64,000 nucleotides of DNA from Trifolium pratense (lineage: Eukaryota > Streptophyta > Magnoliopsida > Fabales > Fabaceae): contig NC_060059.1 of assembly GCF_020283565.1 (NCBI RefSeq), positions 26,485,838 through 26,549,837 of the forward strand. Reading direction: 5' to 3'. Below are positions 10,782 to 21,200 of this stretch, one piece after another (position 1 is the first letter of the stretch; each line of letters opens with the position of its first letter). Below the pieces are notes generated by a model, which saw only the letters and a program-made list of their open reading frames with translations, ran no database searches and was not told the origin of the DNA. Position numbers and translations under genes: made by a program.

Positions 10782-11222
10782 CTAGGGATGTCAACGAGGC
10801 GGAGGAAGTTTCCTCGTTCCCCGTCCCAAAGTGCTGCGGGGGAGTTTTTGTCCTCATCCTCATCCCCACAGATCCGCAAGATACACGCGGAGATCCAAGG
10901 ATATTGAATATTAATAAAATTTCTATATTTTTCGGTCTTAATTATGACAATAGAATGACGTTATTTTTTCCTGTTTTATTTAAAAATAAATAAATATTTT
11001 GTATCTTGCTTTTTTAAAAAATAAAAACAACACATAGTGCATTTATAATCAAAAAAATATTCAAAAGCATTTGGCTACTAATAATCATACAAAACCTAAT
11101 AGCCAAAATATTCCATAATGTATATTGCAAAGTATGCATAATCATACAAAAATTCATAACCAAAATATCTCAAAACTATTGGAAAAAATAATGGACAAAC
11201 TCCTCGGTTGCTTTTTATTTTT

Positions 11223-11305
<83 letters not shown>

Positions 11306-11621
11306 TTAATTGATATGCACCGACGGTGTAAAATAGTTTTACACGATCGTCCAATAAACAACCAATATTTTGCCATGTCATATCAAGAAAATGGGGTGAA
11401 GTGGGATGATGTGGCGGAAAACATGGTTGGTATTGATTGACAGTATTCGGGGAATCCGCGGAGACAGATGCATCTTCCCCGATCCCGCCCCGAAGTGCCC
11501 ACGGATGAATTTTTACCTCCATCTCTGTCCACACGGGAAAAAAATCCCTGTTTTCGGAGCTCCGAACGGGGCAATCCCCGCAGGGATCCACTCTAACGGA
11601 TGCAAATTGACATCCTACTAG
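10782..11621. mobile_element. hAT-like non-autonomous element with GC-rich arms
   Basis: The left end reads TAGGGATGTCAACGAGGCGG. The right end, reverse-complemented, reads TAGGATGTCAATTTGC. Both lead into C/G-rich arms with CCCCG motifs, on which the local GC content jumps. No transposase is seen. The interior is AT-rich and holds a (TAA)n microsatellite. I could not find a clean 8-bp target duplication, so the hAT assignment is tentative. Confidence 0.5.
11224..11305. repeat. (TAA)n microsatellite
   Basis: About 27 uninterrupted TAA units inside the hAT-like element. On the minus strand this would read as poly-Tyr, which is an artefact. Confidence 0.97.
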
Positions 11622-12692
11622 TCACTATGATGTCTTATAATGCTCTTAATTTACTTAAAAAATATTAATAATTTTTTATTATAGGAAAAAATTTAATTTT
11701 TAAATTCATTGAATTTTTTTTATTGATATATTCATTGAATTGTTGATCGGATATATTAATGATTCGATGAATCTAAACTTTTTTTCTAAACGTCAAAAAG
11801 ATTGATATTTTAATTAAGGATTTTATTTTCACGTTTTTTTTTGTCATTTTTAACCACAATTTTAAATAAAAATCGTACAAACTATATGACTTAATGGTTT
11901 CCCCTCAACCTAAATTTTGGAGGAAAATGTAAGTGAGACTACAAAATAACGAACACTTATTTTCATACTTTTAAAAATAATTTTAAAAATAATGAACACT
12001 TATTTTTCTTTTATTTTTTATATGTTTCTCTGATGAGTATAAGAATTAAACCAAAGACTAGATAAATTCCACAATCTAATCCAAATCAATTAAACTGATT
12101 CACATATCCATAAATTCGTTCAAACTTGCAATTATTCACTTTTCAACACTTGGTGACTTGCGATCAGGACCGGAGAGCGAGTTCGAGAGAGATTGAAATA
12201 GCAATGCCCAACCTATCCATATGTGCTTGTTGAATCCATTGTATTTCGATAGCACGGCATTGTGTTACTATGTAAAAACAAATATTCTCTCCGTCTTAAA
12301 ATATAAGAAAAAGTTGGTCAACAAAAGTGAATGTATTTGGTCCAAATCTTAAATACATCACATTTTTTTGACTCATTTTGGTTATATTTTGGGACGGATG
12401 GAATATAGTGTTTAAAAAGAGAGAGGTGGAGAAAAGAGAAATAGAGATTATAGGTGTAAGTGGTTCAGGTAAAATCGATGAAATCAAAAAACTAAACTAA
12501 CCTTAAAATTATCCAATTTTATTTGGTTTGGATAAAAAGTTGAATTGAACTAAAGAAAAATCAATCTAGTTCGATTCGATCCTCAAAACCGATGAACCAA
12601 GATATACTTACTAGAGGTGTATGCAAGTCAACAAAGTTGTATGAAGTTGAAATTTATTTTGTTTACCAAGTCATTTTTTCCCCACAGTTAAC

Positions 12693-12697
<5 letters not shown>
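11622..12697. other. Intergenic, with a degenerate Stowaway-like element
   Basis: No gene is seen. At about 12286-12403 the ends CTCTCCGTCTTAAAATATAA and TTATATTTTGGGACGGATGG form an imperfect inverted pair typical of old Stowaway-like MITEs. The remainder is AT-rich. Confidence 0.5.

Positions 12698-12726
<29 letters not shown>
12696..12726. repeat. (TA)n tract at the left border of foldback element 1
   Basis: About 15 TA units directly precede the GGGGG start of the element. Similar tracts lie between the two elements (14777-14787) and after the second (16494-16510). Confidence 0.95.
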
Positions 12727-12728
<2 letters not shown>

Positions 12729-12733
12729 GGGCT

Positions 12734-12765
12734 GCTAATTTAGACCCAGTTGGGTCTAAATTAGC
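12734..12765. repeat. Subterminal perfect hairpin of element 1 (left end)
   Basis: GCTAATTTAGACCCA, a GT spacer, then its exact reverse complement: a 15-bp stem. The right-end counterpart at about 14738-14769 has a 12-13 bp stem with paired base changes (AATTTAG/CTAAATT against AACTTAG/CTAAGTT). Confidence 0.9.
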
Positions 12766-13059
12766 AAGGTGCACCTTTTGAGTTGGACAAAAATACCCAT
12801 TTTTTAATTTTTTGGAAGAATAGAGCAACAGGGGCATTTCTGTAATTTTACGCAACAGTACACGCACCCCCCACTTCTTTTTCCCCCCCCAGGACACGTG
12901 GCAGCGTGTTAGTGGCCAAAAGCAGCGCGCGTGCATCACACGCACCGACAGCCGCGCGTGGTAGTTGCTTGATGACGCGGAGAGAGAAATTCCTGAAAAA
13001 GGCAGGCCACGTGTCATGATCTGATTGGCTGCGTTAATTTTTTTCCATTTTATACTTTA

Positions 13060-13330
13060 AACTCGATTATTTCGTCGTAAATTAATTTTTTATTTTTTAA
13101 TTTTTATACCAAAATTCATAATTTTTTTTTCTCTACAAATAGAGACTTGGTTTGTTTGATTTGGACACCGAAAAAAAAACGCAATTTTTCACTACTTTAA
13201 CCTCGATTATTTCGTCGTAAATTAATTTTTTATTTTTTATTTTTTATACCAAAATTCATAATTTTTTTTTCTCTACAAATAGAGACTTGGTTCGTTTGAT
13301 TTGGACACAGAAAAAAAAAACCCAATTTTT
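13060..13330 (-). repeat. 140-bp direct repeats, left arm of element 1 (two copies)
   Basis: The unit runs from ACTCGATTATTTCGTCGTAA to a TTTGGACAC block, with copies ending near 13168 and 13308 (spacing 140). It is the inverted counterpart of the three copies at 13959-14350. Confidence 0.88.
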
Positions 13331-13350
13331 CACTACCTTAATCTCATCAA

Positions 13351-13950
13351 ATAACTAATAATCAACTTACTGAAACCATTTTACCAGCAAAATGGTTTCA
13401 GTTTACAACTCTCTGAAACCATTCTACCAGATAAATGGTTTCAGAAGCAAACACAATTAATAAATTACTCACTGAAACCATTCTACCAGTAAAATGGTTT
13501 CAGAATACAACTATGTGCAATCATTCTACAAGCTAAATGGTTTCAGAAGCAAATAACTAATAATCAACTTACTGAAACCATTTTACCAGGAAAATGGTTT
13601 CAGATTACAACTCTCTGAAACCATTCTACCAGATAAATGGTTTCAGAAGCAAACACAATTAATAAATTACTCACTGAAACCATTCTACCAGTAAAATGGT
13701 TTCAGAATACAACTATGTGCAACCATTCTACAAGCTAAATGGTTTCAGAAGCAAATAACTAATAATCAACTTACTGAAACCATTCTACCAGCAAAATGGT
13801 TTCAGATTACAACTCTCTGAAACCATTCTACCAGATAAATGGTTTCAGAAGCAAACACAATTAATAAATTACTCACTGAAACCATTCTACCAGTAAAATG
13901 GTTTCAGAATACAACTATGTGCAACCATTCTACCATATAAATGGTTTCAG
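13351..13950. repeat. Array of 12 short palindromes in three 202-bp higher-order repeats
   Basis: The core unit is CTGAAACCATT, a 10-nt loop of the CTACCAGTAA type, then AATGGTTTCAG: an 11-bp perfect stem. Units are separated by 12-30 bp spacers. Four units make a 202-bp higher-order repeat (ATAACT anchor at 13351, 13553 and 13755), present three times. The fourth unit of each repeat is imperfect (TGCAAcCATTCTACAAGC). The array is neither CRISPR (no unique spacers) nor coding. Confidence 0.92.
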
Positions 13951-13958
13951 AAGGATTT

Positions 13959-14355
13959 CGGTGTCCAAATCAAACGAACCAAGTCTCTATTTGTAGGAAA
14001 AAAAAATTATGAATTTTGGTATAAAAAATAAAAAATAAAAAATTAATTTACGACGAAATAATCGAGTTTAAAGTAGTGAAAAATTGCGTTTTTTTTTCGG
14101 TGTCCAAATCAAACGAACCAAGTCTCTATTTGTAGAGAAAAAAAAATTATGAATTTTGGTATAAAAAATAAAAAATAAAAAATTAATTTACGACGAAATA
14201 ATCGAGTTTAAAGTAGTGAAAAATTGCGTTTTTTTTTCGGTGTCCAAATCAAACGAACCAAGTCTCTATTTGTAGAGAAAAAAAAATTATGAATTTTGGT
14301 ATAAAAAATAAAAAATAAAAAATTAATTTACGACGAAATAATCGAGTTTAAAGTA
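13959..14355 (+). repeat. 140-bp direct repeats, right arm of element 1 (three copies)
   Basis: GTGTCCAAATCAAACGAACC begins copies at about 13961, 14100 and 14240 (139-140 bp apart). Each runs to a GACGAAATAATCGAGTTTAA block. They are the inverted counterpart of the left-arm repeats. Confidence 0.9.
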
Positions 14356-15304
14356 TAAAATGAAAAAAATCACGCAGACCCATTCATATGCTGACACGTG
14401 GCTGCCTTTTTCAAAAGCAAAATTTTCTCTCTCCAGCATATAATCTAGTGTGGCGCAGACAAGATGATCTGATAGATCAGGATGATCTGGGCTGTCTGAT
14501 TGATCAGACAGTCTTAATGAGATCACATCTTGGCTGTCTGATGGAAATCAACGGTCTGTAACCATGGTCCTTCCGTACGCGCGCGACACTGGATCCACGT
14601 CTATTAATTGTTTAAGAAGGTGGGGCGCGTGGTGTTATTTTTTTTTTTATGTAAAATTACAGAAATGCCCCTGTTGCTCTATTCTTTCAAAAATTAAAAG
14701 AATGGGTATTTTGGTCCAACTCAAAAGGTGCACCTTGCTAACTTAGACCTAACTAGGGTCTAAGTTAGAAAACCCCTATATATATATGGGGGCTGCTAAT
14801 TTAGACCCAGTTGGGTCTAAATTAGCAAGGTGCACCTTTTGAGTTGGACAAAAATACCCTTTCTTTTTCAAAAAAAAAAAAAAAAAACATATTAGCGCTG
14901 ATCCAGTGTCGCGCGCCTACCGCAGGACCACCGTTACAGACCGTTGATTTCCATCAGACGGCCAAGAGATGATCTCATCATGGCTGTCGGATCAATCAGA
15001 CAGTCCAGATCATCCATCTCCATGATAAGCCAGCGCGTGCACCACACTTGATCTGCGCCTGGAGAGAGAAAATTTCATTTTAAAAAAAGCAGGACACGTG
15101 TCAACTGCTGGGTGGTTGGCGTGTTTTTTTTTTCATTTAATACTTTAAACTCAATTATTTCGTTGTAAATTAATTTTTTATTTTTTTATATTTATACCAA
15201 AATTCATAATTTTTTTTTGTCTACAAATAGAGACTTGGTTCGTTTGATTTGGACACAAAAAAAAAAACTCATTTTTCACTACCTTTAATTATCTTTATAT
15301 AATA

Positions 15305-15593
15305 CTGTGAAACCATTTAGCTGGTAGAATGGTTTCACAGTATAACTCTCTGAAACCATTTTACTGGTAGAATGGTTTCAGTGAGTAATTTCTTAATTGT
15401 TTGCTTCTGAAACCATTCTGAAACCATTTAGCTGGTACAATGGTTTCAGAGCGTTGTACTTTGAAACCATTTCACTGATAGAATGGTTTCAGGGGAGTTG
15501 ATTTTTAATTGTTTGCTTCTGAAACCATTTTACTGCTAGAATGGTTTCACAGTATAACTCTCTGAAACCATTCTTCCAGCTAAATGGTTTCAG
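15305..15593. repeat. Palindrome array of element 2 (about six units)
   Basis: Units include CTGTGAAACCATT + loop + AATGGTTTCACAG (13-bp stem, 15305-15339), CTGAAACCATT + TTACTGGTAG + AATGGTTTCAG (15350-15381), and others at about 15418, 15462, 15519 and 15562. A lone half-arm lies at 15407-15418. The loop is the reverse complement of the loop in element 1, so the array is inverted relative to it. Confidence 0.85.
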
Positions 15594-15640
15594 AAGCAAA
15601 CAATAGTTTTTAATTACCGTTTTATCTCATTTAATTAACG

Positions 15641-16040
15641 AAAAATAGTTTCAGGTCTCAAAAAATTTCATAAAATATACCAAAAGTTCCAGAATATTAT
15701 CTAATATTTTATTAGAAACAAATAAAAAAACAATTGGTTTCAGAGTACAAATCTATGAAATTATTATTATTATTTGTTAAATGGTTTTAAATAATCAGCG
15801 GAATTTGTGAAAATAATTTCATGACTTGAACTAGGGAGAGTGAGGTACACAAGAGGGTTCTAAATAATTCATAGTACTTTACATAAAATTTTGGAAATTT
15901 TTTATGGAATTATAATATTTTTAATTACCTTTTTACTCATTTAATTAACTAAAAATAGTTTCGGGTCTCCAAAAATTTCATACAATATACCAAAATTTCC
16001 AGAATATTATCTACTATTTTATTATGAAAAAATAAAAAAA
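15641..16040. repeat. ~90-bp direct repeat pair within element 2
   Basis: AAAAATAGTTTCAGGTCTC...TTCCAGAATATTATCTA at about 15643-15731 recurs at about 15950-16040 with a few substitutions. Confidence 0.7.
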
Positions 16041-16545
16041 ACATAGAGCCTCCCTGAGGCCCCACGCGCCGCCGGTGAGAGTGGGCGTGGGCGACGCGCA
16101 CTGTTCATCGTCCCTCCCACCCGTTTTATGCAGAAACGGGTCGTGCGACCCGGTTTTTGACCCGGTTCGATCTCCCTCAATACTCAACGAAACTCGACGT
16201 TCCTTATATGGATTTTGATCATTTTTCAATTTTACAAAGGTTTCCGGTATTAGTTTTTGAAATCGGCGTTCGATTCGCACGTAAAATGAGGTCGAAATTT
16301 GGAAGAAATTTAAAAAATGTAATAGTTGTTCTATTGTTTCAAAAAAAAAAAAAAAGGGTATTTTTATGATGCAAATTACATATATGCCCCAGTTGCTCTA
16401 TTGTTTCAAAAAAAAAAAATGGGTATTTTTGTCCAACTCAAAAGGTGCACCTTGCTAACTTAGACCTAACTAGGGTCTAAGTTAGAAAACCCCTATATAT
16501 ATATATATAAGATAACACTTGAATGAAAGACATATGAGCAACAAG

Positions 16546-16740
16546 TTACATCACTAACCCTTTTTGGATGGCAAAATTAATCCTCTTAAACACTATATCT
16601 AGAGACCTAGGAAACACCAATTTACTATGCATGACTCTTTGTACTCTTTTCAAAATATCCACAGCCTCTGGTGCTAGAAAACCAAACGTATCAAATGTAA
16701 ATGGTATAAACGCATGTTGATTGTCATAACAAACTCTCTC
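16546..16740 (-). pseudogene. Retroelement ORF fragment (C-terminal end)
   Basis: The minus strand reads one frame for about 63 codons (HAFIPFTFDTFGFLAPEAVD, RVMHSKLVFPRSLDIVFKRI, NFAIQKGLVM) to a stop at 16546-16548. I recognise this peptide type from abundant legume LINE-derived ORFs, where it forms the C-terminal end. No upstream reverse transcriptase is attached, so it is a fragment. Confidence 0.5.
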
Positions 16741-17144
16741 ATGTTGGGGTAGTATCTTAGAATATAAAAAATTAACGATAAATATAAATTTATTAATCTA
16801 TCAGCTTTTTTTTATGAATCTCTAGTTCACACTCTCTCCTACTACCCATTGTGTCATCTTCCATCTTTGTTTTTTTTCTCTCTCTTCAAATCAATTTTTT
16901 AATCGATTAATTTGTATGCATTCTTAACCGATAGATGAAGAGCATGAAAGATGGCCAAATAAATATATTAGACATGAGAGGATCCAATTTCCTATATTTT
17001 TTTTCGCCATCAATATCTGATCTACTGAACTGTCTAATCTGATTCGCAGGTCAGTTTTAACATCGAAAAAAATCTGTATATTTGACATGCTCCGTGGAGG
17101 TTTGAATTACGAAGAATTTAGACACTGTTGTAATTTATCAAAGC

Positions 17145-17795
17145 CAGGTGAAGTGGAACACAGTTTGGGCTACAACTTGTTACTATTTTTGGTTTTGGAG
17201 AAACAAGACAAAATTTGACCCAAACTTCTTGAGTCTAATGCAACGATCGAGTATTATTATGGAGTATATCAATCAGTATTTACAGGCAAAGGTTAACCAT
17301 CGGGTGGTGATGGATAAGTCAAAAGTTACTATCGATGTTCGGTGGCAACCTCCGGGACCAGATTGGATCGGTCTACATACATATGGCACGGTTAAACAAG
17401 GAATGGTTGGTTGTGGAGGTGTTTTCGGAATAATCTTAGTCGATGGTTGGGAGGATTTACTAAACAAATTGGTTCTACAAGTGCGTATATAGCAAAGTTG
17501 TGGGGGTGCATATGAAGGTCTATGTTGGCCGCGTACTAAAGGGTATGTGAATGTCGAACTTCGAATGAATTCATTAGTGGTGGTTCGTTGTTTAAAAGGT
17601 GAAGAGGTTGGGAGTGTTGAGGGTAGGAAATTGATTATTAGAAGAATTAGAGATTTATTGTTGGAAGATTGGAATGTTCGTATGATTCATGTTTACCGTG
17701 AAGCTAATAAAGTTGTTGGTGTATTGGCTGCATTAAGTTGTGCTTCAATAGGAATTAGTTATTATGAAAACCGTCTAGTTGAATTGAGCATTTAT
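17145..17795 (+). pseudogene. LINE-derived RNase H domain, frameshifted
   Basis: The sequence resembles the plant LINE RNase H tail: IDVRWQPPGPDWIGLHTYGT, VGCGGVFGII, VNVELRMNSLVVVRC, VRMIHVYREANKVV. Between 17465 and 17520 the frame shifts out and back: IGSTSAYIAKLWG reads in one frame and the flanks in another, leaving a stop at 17490-17492. The first catalytic Asp of the usual L.TDGA motif is Tyr here. The domain is therefore dead. Confidence 0.7.
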
Positions 17796-17804
17796 GTTTA
17801 TCTT

Positions 17805-18015
17805 TTTTTTTATAGAACTTGGTATCCGGCCCTAGGACCGACTAATTTAAGGGGACCAATCTCACCGCCCACTTGCAGGGGTCTATTTAATGCCAGAGTT
17901 TTTTTCCCTCTATATGGACTAGGCCACCGAAATTGACACTAGCATGAATCAAACCTAAGACCTAAAGAGGAGCATACTCCAAGAATCCAAGTCAACACTA
18001 CTAGACCAACCCAAA
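17805..18015 (-). mobile_element. tRNA-derived SINE-like sequence
   Basis: On the minus strand GTTGGTCTAGTAGTGTTGAC (A-box-like), then GGAGTATGCTCC, and GGTTTGATTC (B-box-like) within about 70 bp. The arrangement matches a dispersed legume repeat. Confidence 0.5.
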
Positions 18016-18251
18016 TGAATTTATCCGATGTAATGAGAGTTTCTTTAGTCGCCGAGTTTTTTCGTGTAATTTTTTTTTGGCTTACGCCCCTCTTCAATAT
18101 GAAAAAAAAAAATCCGTATACTTGTACTAAAAAAAAAAATCCGTATATTTTAATGATGTAATAAGAGATGTCACGACTCTAGTAGATCAACAAAAATCAG
18201 TCTTAAACAAGTCACTGAAGTCAGACGCAAAATCCTCTCTCTCAGACGAAA

Positions 18252-21200
18252 ATGTCGGACGCGTTTTGCAGCGACTGCAAGAGAGAGACTGAAGTCGTTT
18301 TCGATCACTCAGCAGGCGACACAGTCTGCTCCGAGTGCGGACTCGTCCTCGAATCTCACTCCATCGATGAGACTTCCGAGTGGCGTACCTTCGCAAACGA
18401 GTCCAACGATAACGATCCCGTTCGTGTCGGTGGTCCATCTAATCCTCTCTTAACCGACGGCGGTCTCTCCACCGTCATCGCCAAACCTAACGGATCTTCC
18501 GGCGAGTTCCTCTCTTCTTCTCTCGGACGTTGGCAGAATCGTGGCTCTAACCCTGATCGTGGACTCATCCTTGCTTTCAAAACCATCGCTACTATGGCTG
18601 AAAGGTCCGTTAGGGTTTCTTCACTATTTTTTTTCTTCTTCTTTCAATATTTGTTTTTGTTCGTGTTTAATTAGAGTATCTCACAGTATCTTTGTTTATA
18701 TTAGAGTATCTCACAGTATCTTTGTTTATATTAGAGTATCTTAATTTCATCAATTTATAATCTGAGAGTATATCATATATTATCTAATCTATATATATTA
18801 CTTATTGTTGTTGTTATTGTTGTGATTTGTTGTTGATTTAAGATTGAGCTATGCGTAGTTATAATTAGGGCTTGATATCAAGTTAGGGCGTCTGTGGATA
18901 AACAATTTACAGCTTATAGCACAAACGCTTATTATCATGATAAGCGCTTATTCATAAGCTTACATAAGCTAATTTTATAGTAAAAGTTAAAATAAAGAAA
19001 AATTGTTTTTATATATGCTATGAGCTATATTGGAAAACTTTAGAAAATAAGCTGGAAAAAATTTATGAAAAGTGTCATAAGCTGTTTTCATAAGTTCTCT
19101 CAAACGATCTCACAAAATTTATGCCAGTCTTTGTCAAGCCTTTAGTATTAAGTCATTATCAATAAGCTCAAATAAGCCAATCCAAACAAGCCTTTAGTAT
19201 TAAGTCATTATCAATAATATTCAAAGTTTTTATTATTTTCTTGCCTCCTTTTTTTATCTAAAATTCCACAGCTTCAACAAAAAAGAAGGGGTTGCGTCAA
19301 TGTTGACAGTGAAGAGCAACCCTCGCTGTGTGTTCTAAAACTTTGTTTTGCCAGGATCATTCACATCTCTTATTTAAAGAAATATTGTGTTTGTGTTATG
19401 TGACAAGCTGTTTAGTCTTGAAATTGAAGATTATACATTCTGGTTACCTACATGTAAACAAATTCCAAAATGATTATGAAATTGAAAATTTTGGATAATG
19501 TTAGTTTCTTTGGAACAATTTTAGGACTAATGTGACTTCTTATGAGATGATTGTAGCAAAACTTTGAAAAATTTGACTTGCATTAAAAAACTTATGAGAA
19601 TTGATTATTTGTTTATTCTTTTTGTTGAATGAGATGATTGGGAAATTAGCTGATGTTGTTAATAATTTTTCAGGTTGGCACTTGTTGCAACCATCAAGGT
19701 ATGACATATTCTCATTCAGGACAGATTTTCTCTCTTCACTGTTATTACAGGACAAGTTTCATGAAATGGAATGTTTTTACTTCACTTTATGTGCTTATTG
19801 TTAATTGTAATTAACCTCAATTGTTTACTTACTGAAATTGCCTTATATAACATACCAAATTTGTCTGGTGGTTGGAGAAATCCATGCACAACGAACCTAC
19901 TTTGTCATAAGTTGTGAATCTGTAAATTTTTTAAGGCTATTACGGTAGAATCATAACTAACCGTACTGTTTAATAAAGTCATTGATTCACATTTACAGAA
20001 CGAGTCTTGTCTGCCCGCATACATATGATAAATACCATTGGCTTAAATTTACTTGCTGAAATTGCATTATATTCAAATAAATAATGAGCCAAATTTGTCT
20101 GGTGGTTGGAGAAGTCCATGCACAATGAATGCACTTTGCAATATGTTCCGAGTCTCTAACTTTTTTGAAGGCTATTATTGTAGAATCATAACTTACTGCA
20201 CTGTTTAAGAAGACATTGATTCACATTTCTCATTTTAGTGTCATGGTTTGATTACAAAACTAGTTTTGTCTGCCTGCATATTTATGATAATTGCCATTCT
20301 CTTAAAGCTTGGAAGTCCAATCATGAATGCAAAGTTCTTTGAAATGTTGGTTGAATTTTTGTTATCCAACTTTTTGTTTTGTGTAGATTTTTGCTGAATT
20401 ACTTGCTATTGGTGACATTGTTGTTCGATAAGAACACTACTGCTACTCTTGATGTGGATTGTATGATTTGACCTCTGAAATCCCCTAAAGACATTAATTA
20501 ATATGTAGTCTAGTCAATGTTCTTAGCTAAGGTATCAGATGGTGGTCACCTCTTACAGGTTGAGGCACTGCCTCTTCATTGGAGCTAATCCTGCCAGCGC
20601 TTTTGACATGCATTTATTGTTTGGATGAGGCATGCTTTTAGCAACTTATTGATAACTATGAAAAACCCTGAACGGACATGCTAACTCTGATACTATACAT
20701 AAACTGCTTAGATTGCTAAAGATTAACTACTTGGTAAAATGAAATATTACAGGTTTCAACACATGATTGGTTCCTTTTTTCCACTTATTTGAGTTGTTTT
20801 TTGATAATCCTCCCAGTGTTTTTCTGCCATTTGGGACCAATACCTTAATTTATGAGTGATATGGTTATTTTAAATACAAAATCATTTGTTACATAATAAT
20901 AGTTTCTGTGTACAATATGTTCTCATTGGAAGCTAGAAATGCATATTTCTTTGTTCTCTTTCTTGTATGGAAACCTTAAGGCATATGTTGGCATTATAGT
21001 TATGTGATTCTTAGTAAGTAATATTAATTTTAGAAATAGGGATACTTCAGTAATGCATAAACACATAAGTGACTTGTGCGAATGCACAGGGAACCTTACT
21101 AATGTTTCCGTAAAATGAGCATTGTCTGTATTCTTATGGTGCTTTTATGGTTGATTTGAAGGATCGAGCAAATGAGATATATAAGAGGGTTGAAGACCAA

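Larger units (their letters stand above)
12727..14776. mobile_element. Foldback element 1 with modular inverted arms and a palindrome array
   Basis: The ends GGGGGCTGCTAATTTAGACC and (reverse complement of the right end) GGGGTTTTCTAACTTAGACC continue as inverted repeats for ~120 bp. Each carries its own subterminal hairpin. Inside, a second inverted layer runs from about 12960-13330 against 13955-14410, built from 140-bp direct repeats (two on the left, three on the right). The centre is an array of short palindromes. The whole 2.05 kb is therefore a nested inverted repeat, as in foldback transposons. It encodes no transposase and sits in a (TA)n tract, like the Micron-type MITEs known from rice. 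The superfamily is unknown to me. Confidence 0.8.
14788..16493. mobile_element. Foldback element 2, same family, next to element 1
   Basis: It has the same left end as element 1 (identical subterminal hairpin) and the same right end (ACTTAGACC...AACCCC), separated from element 1 by only 11 bp of TA repeat. The left arm has one 140-bp unit. The palindrome array at 15305-15593 runs in the opposite orientation to that of element 1. The right half (15640-16370) lacks the 140-bp units and carries unrelated sequence, including a GC-rich stretch at 16046-16180. No ORF of substance. Confidence 0.8.

Noticed and set aside
11223..11591. Minus-strand ORF ending in poly-Tyr
   Set aside because: It is the reading of a (TAA)n microsatellite and the GC-rich arm of a transposable element.
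12900..13020. Promoter with ACACGTGG/CCACGTGT G-boxes
   Set aside because: The motifs are real but lie in the arms of the foldback element and are mirrored on the other arm. No gene starts nearby.
13351..13950. CRISPR-like regular array
   Set aside because: Spacers are themselves repeated every 202 bp and the repeats are palindromes inside a eukaryotic TIR element. No cas genes are present.
16046..16280. GC-rich coding exon in foldback element 2
   Set aside because: Short open frames exist on both strands but none resembles a protein I know. It may be captured sequence, but coding status is unsupported.
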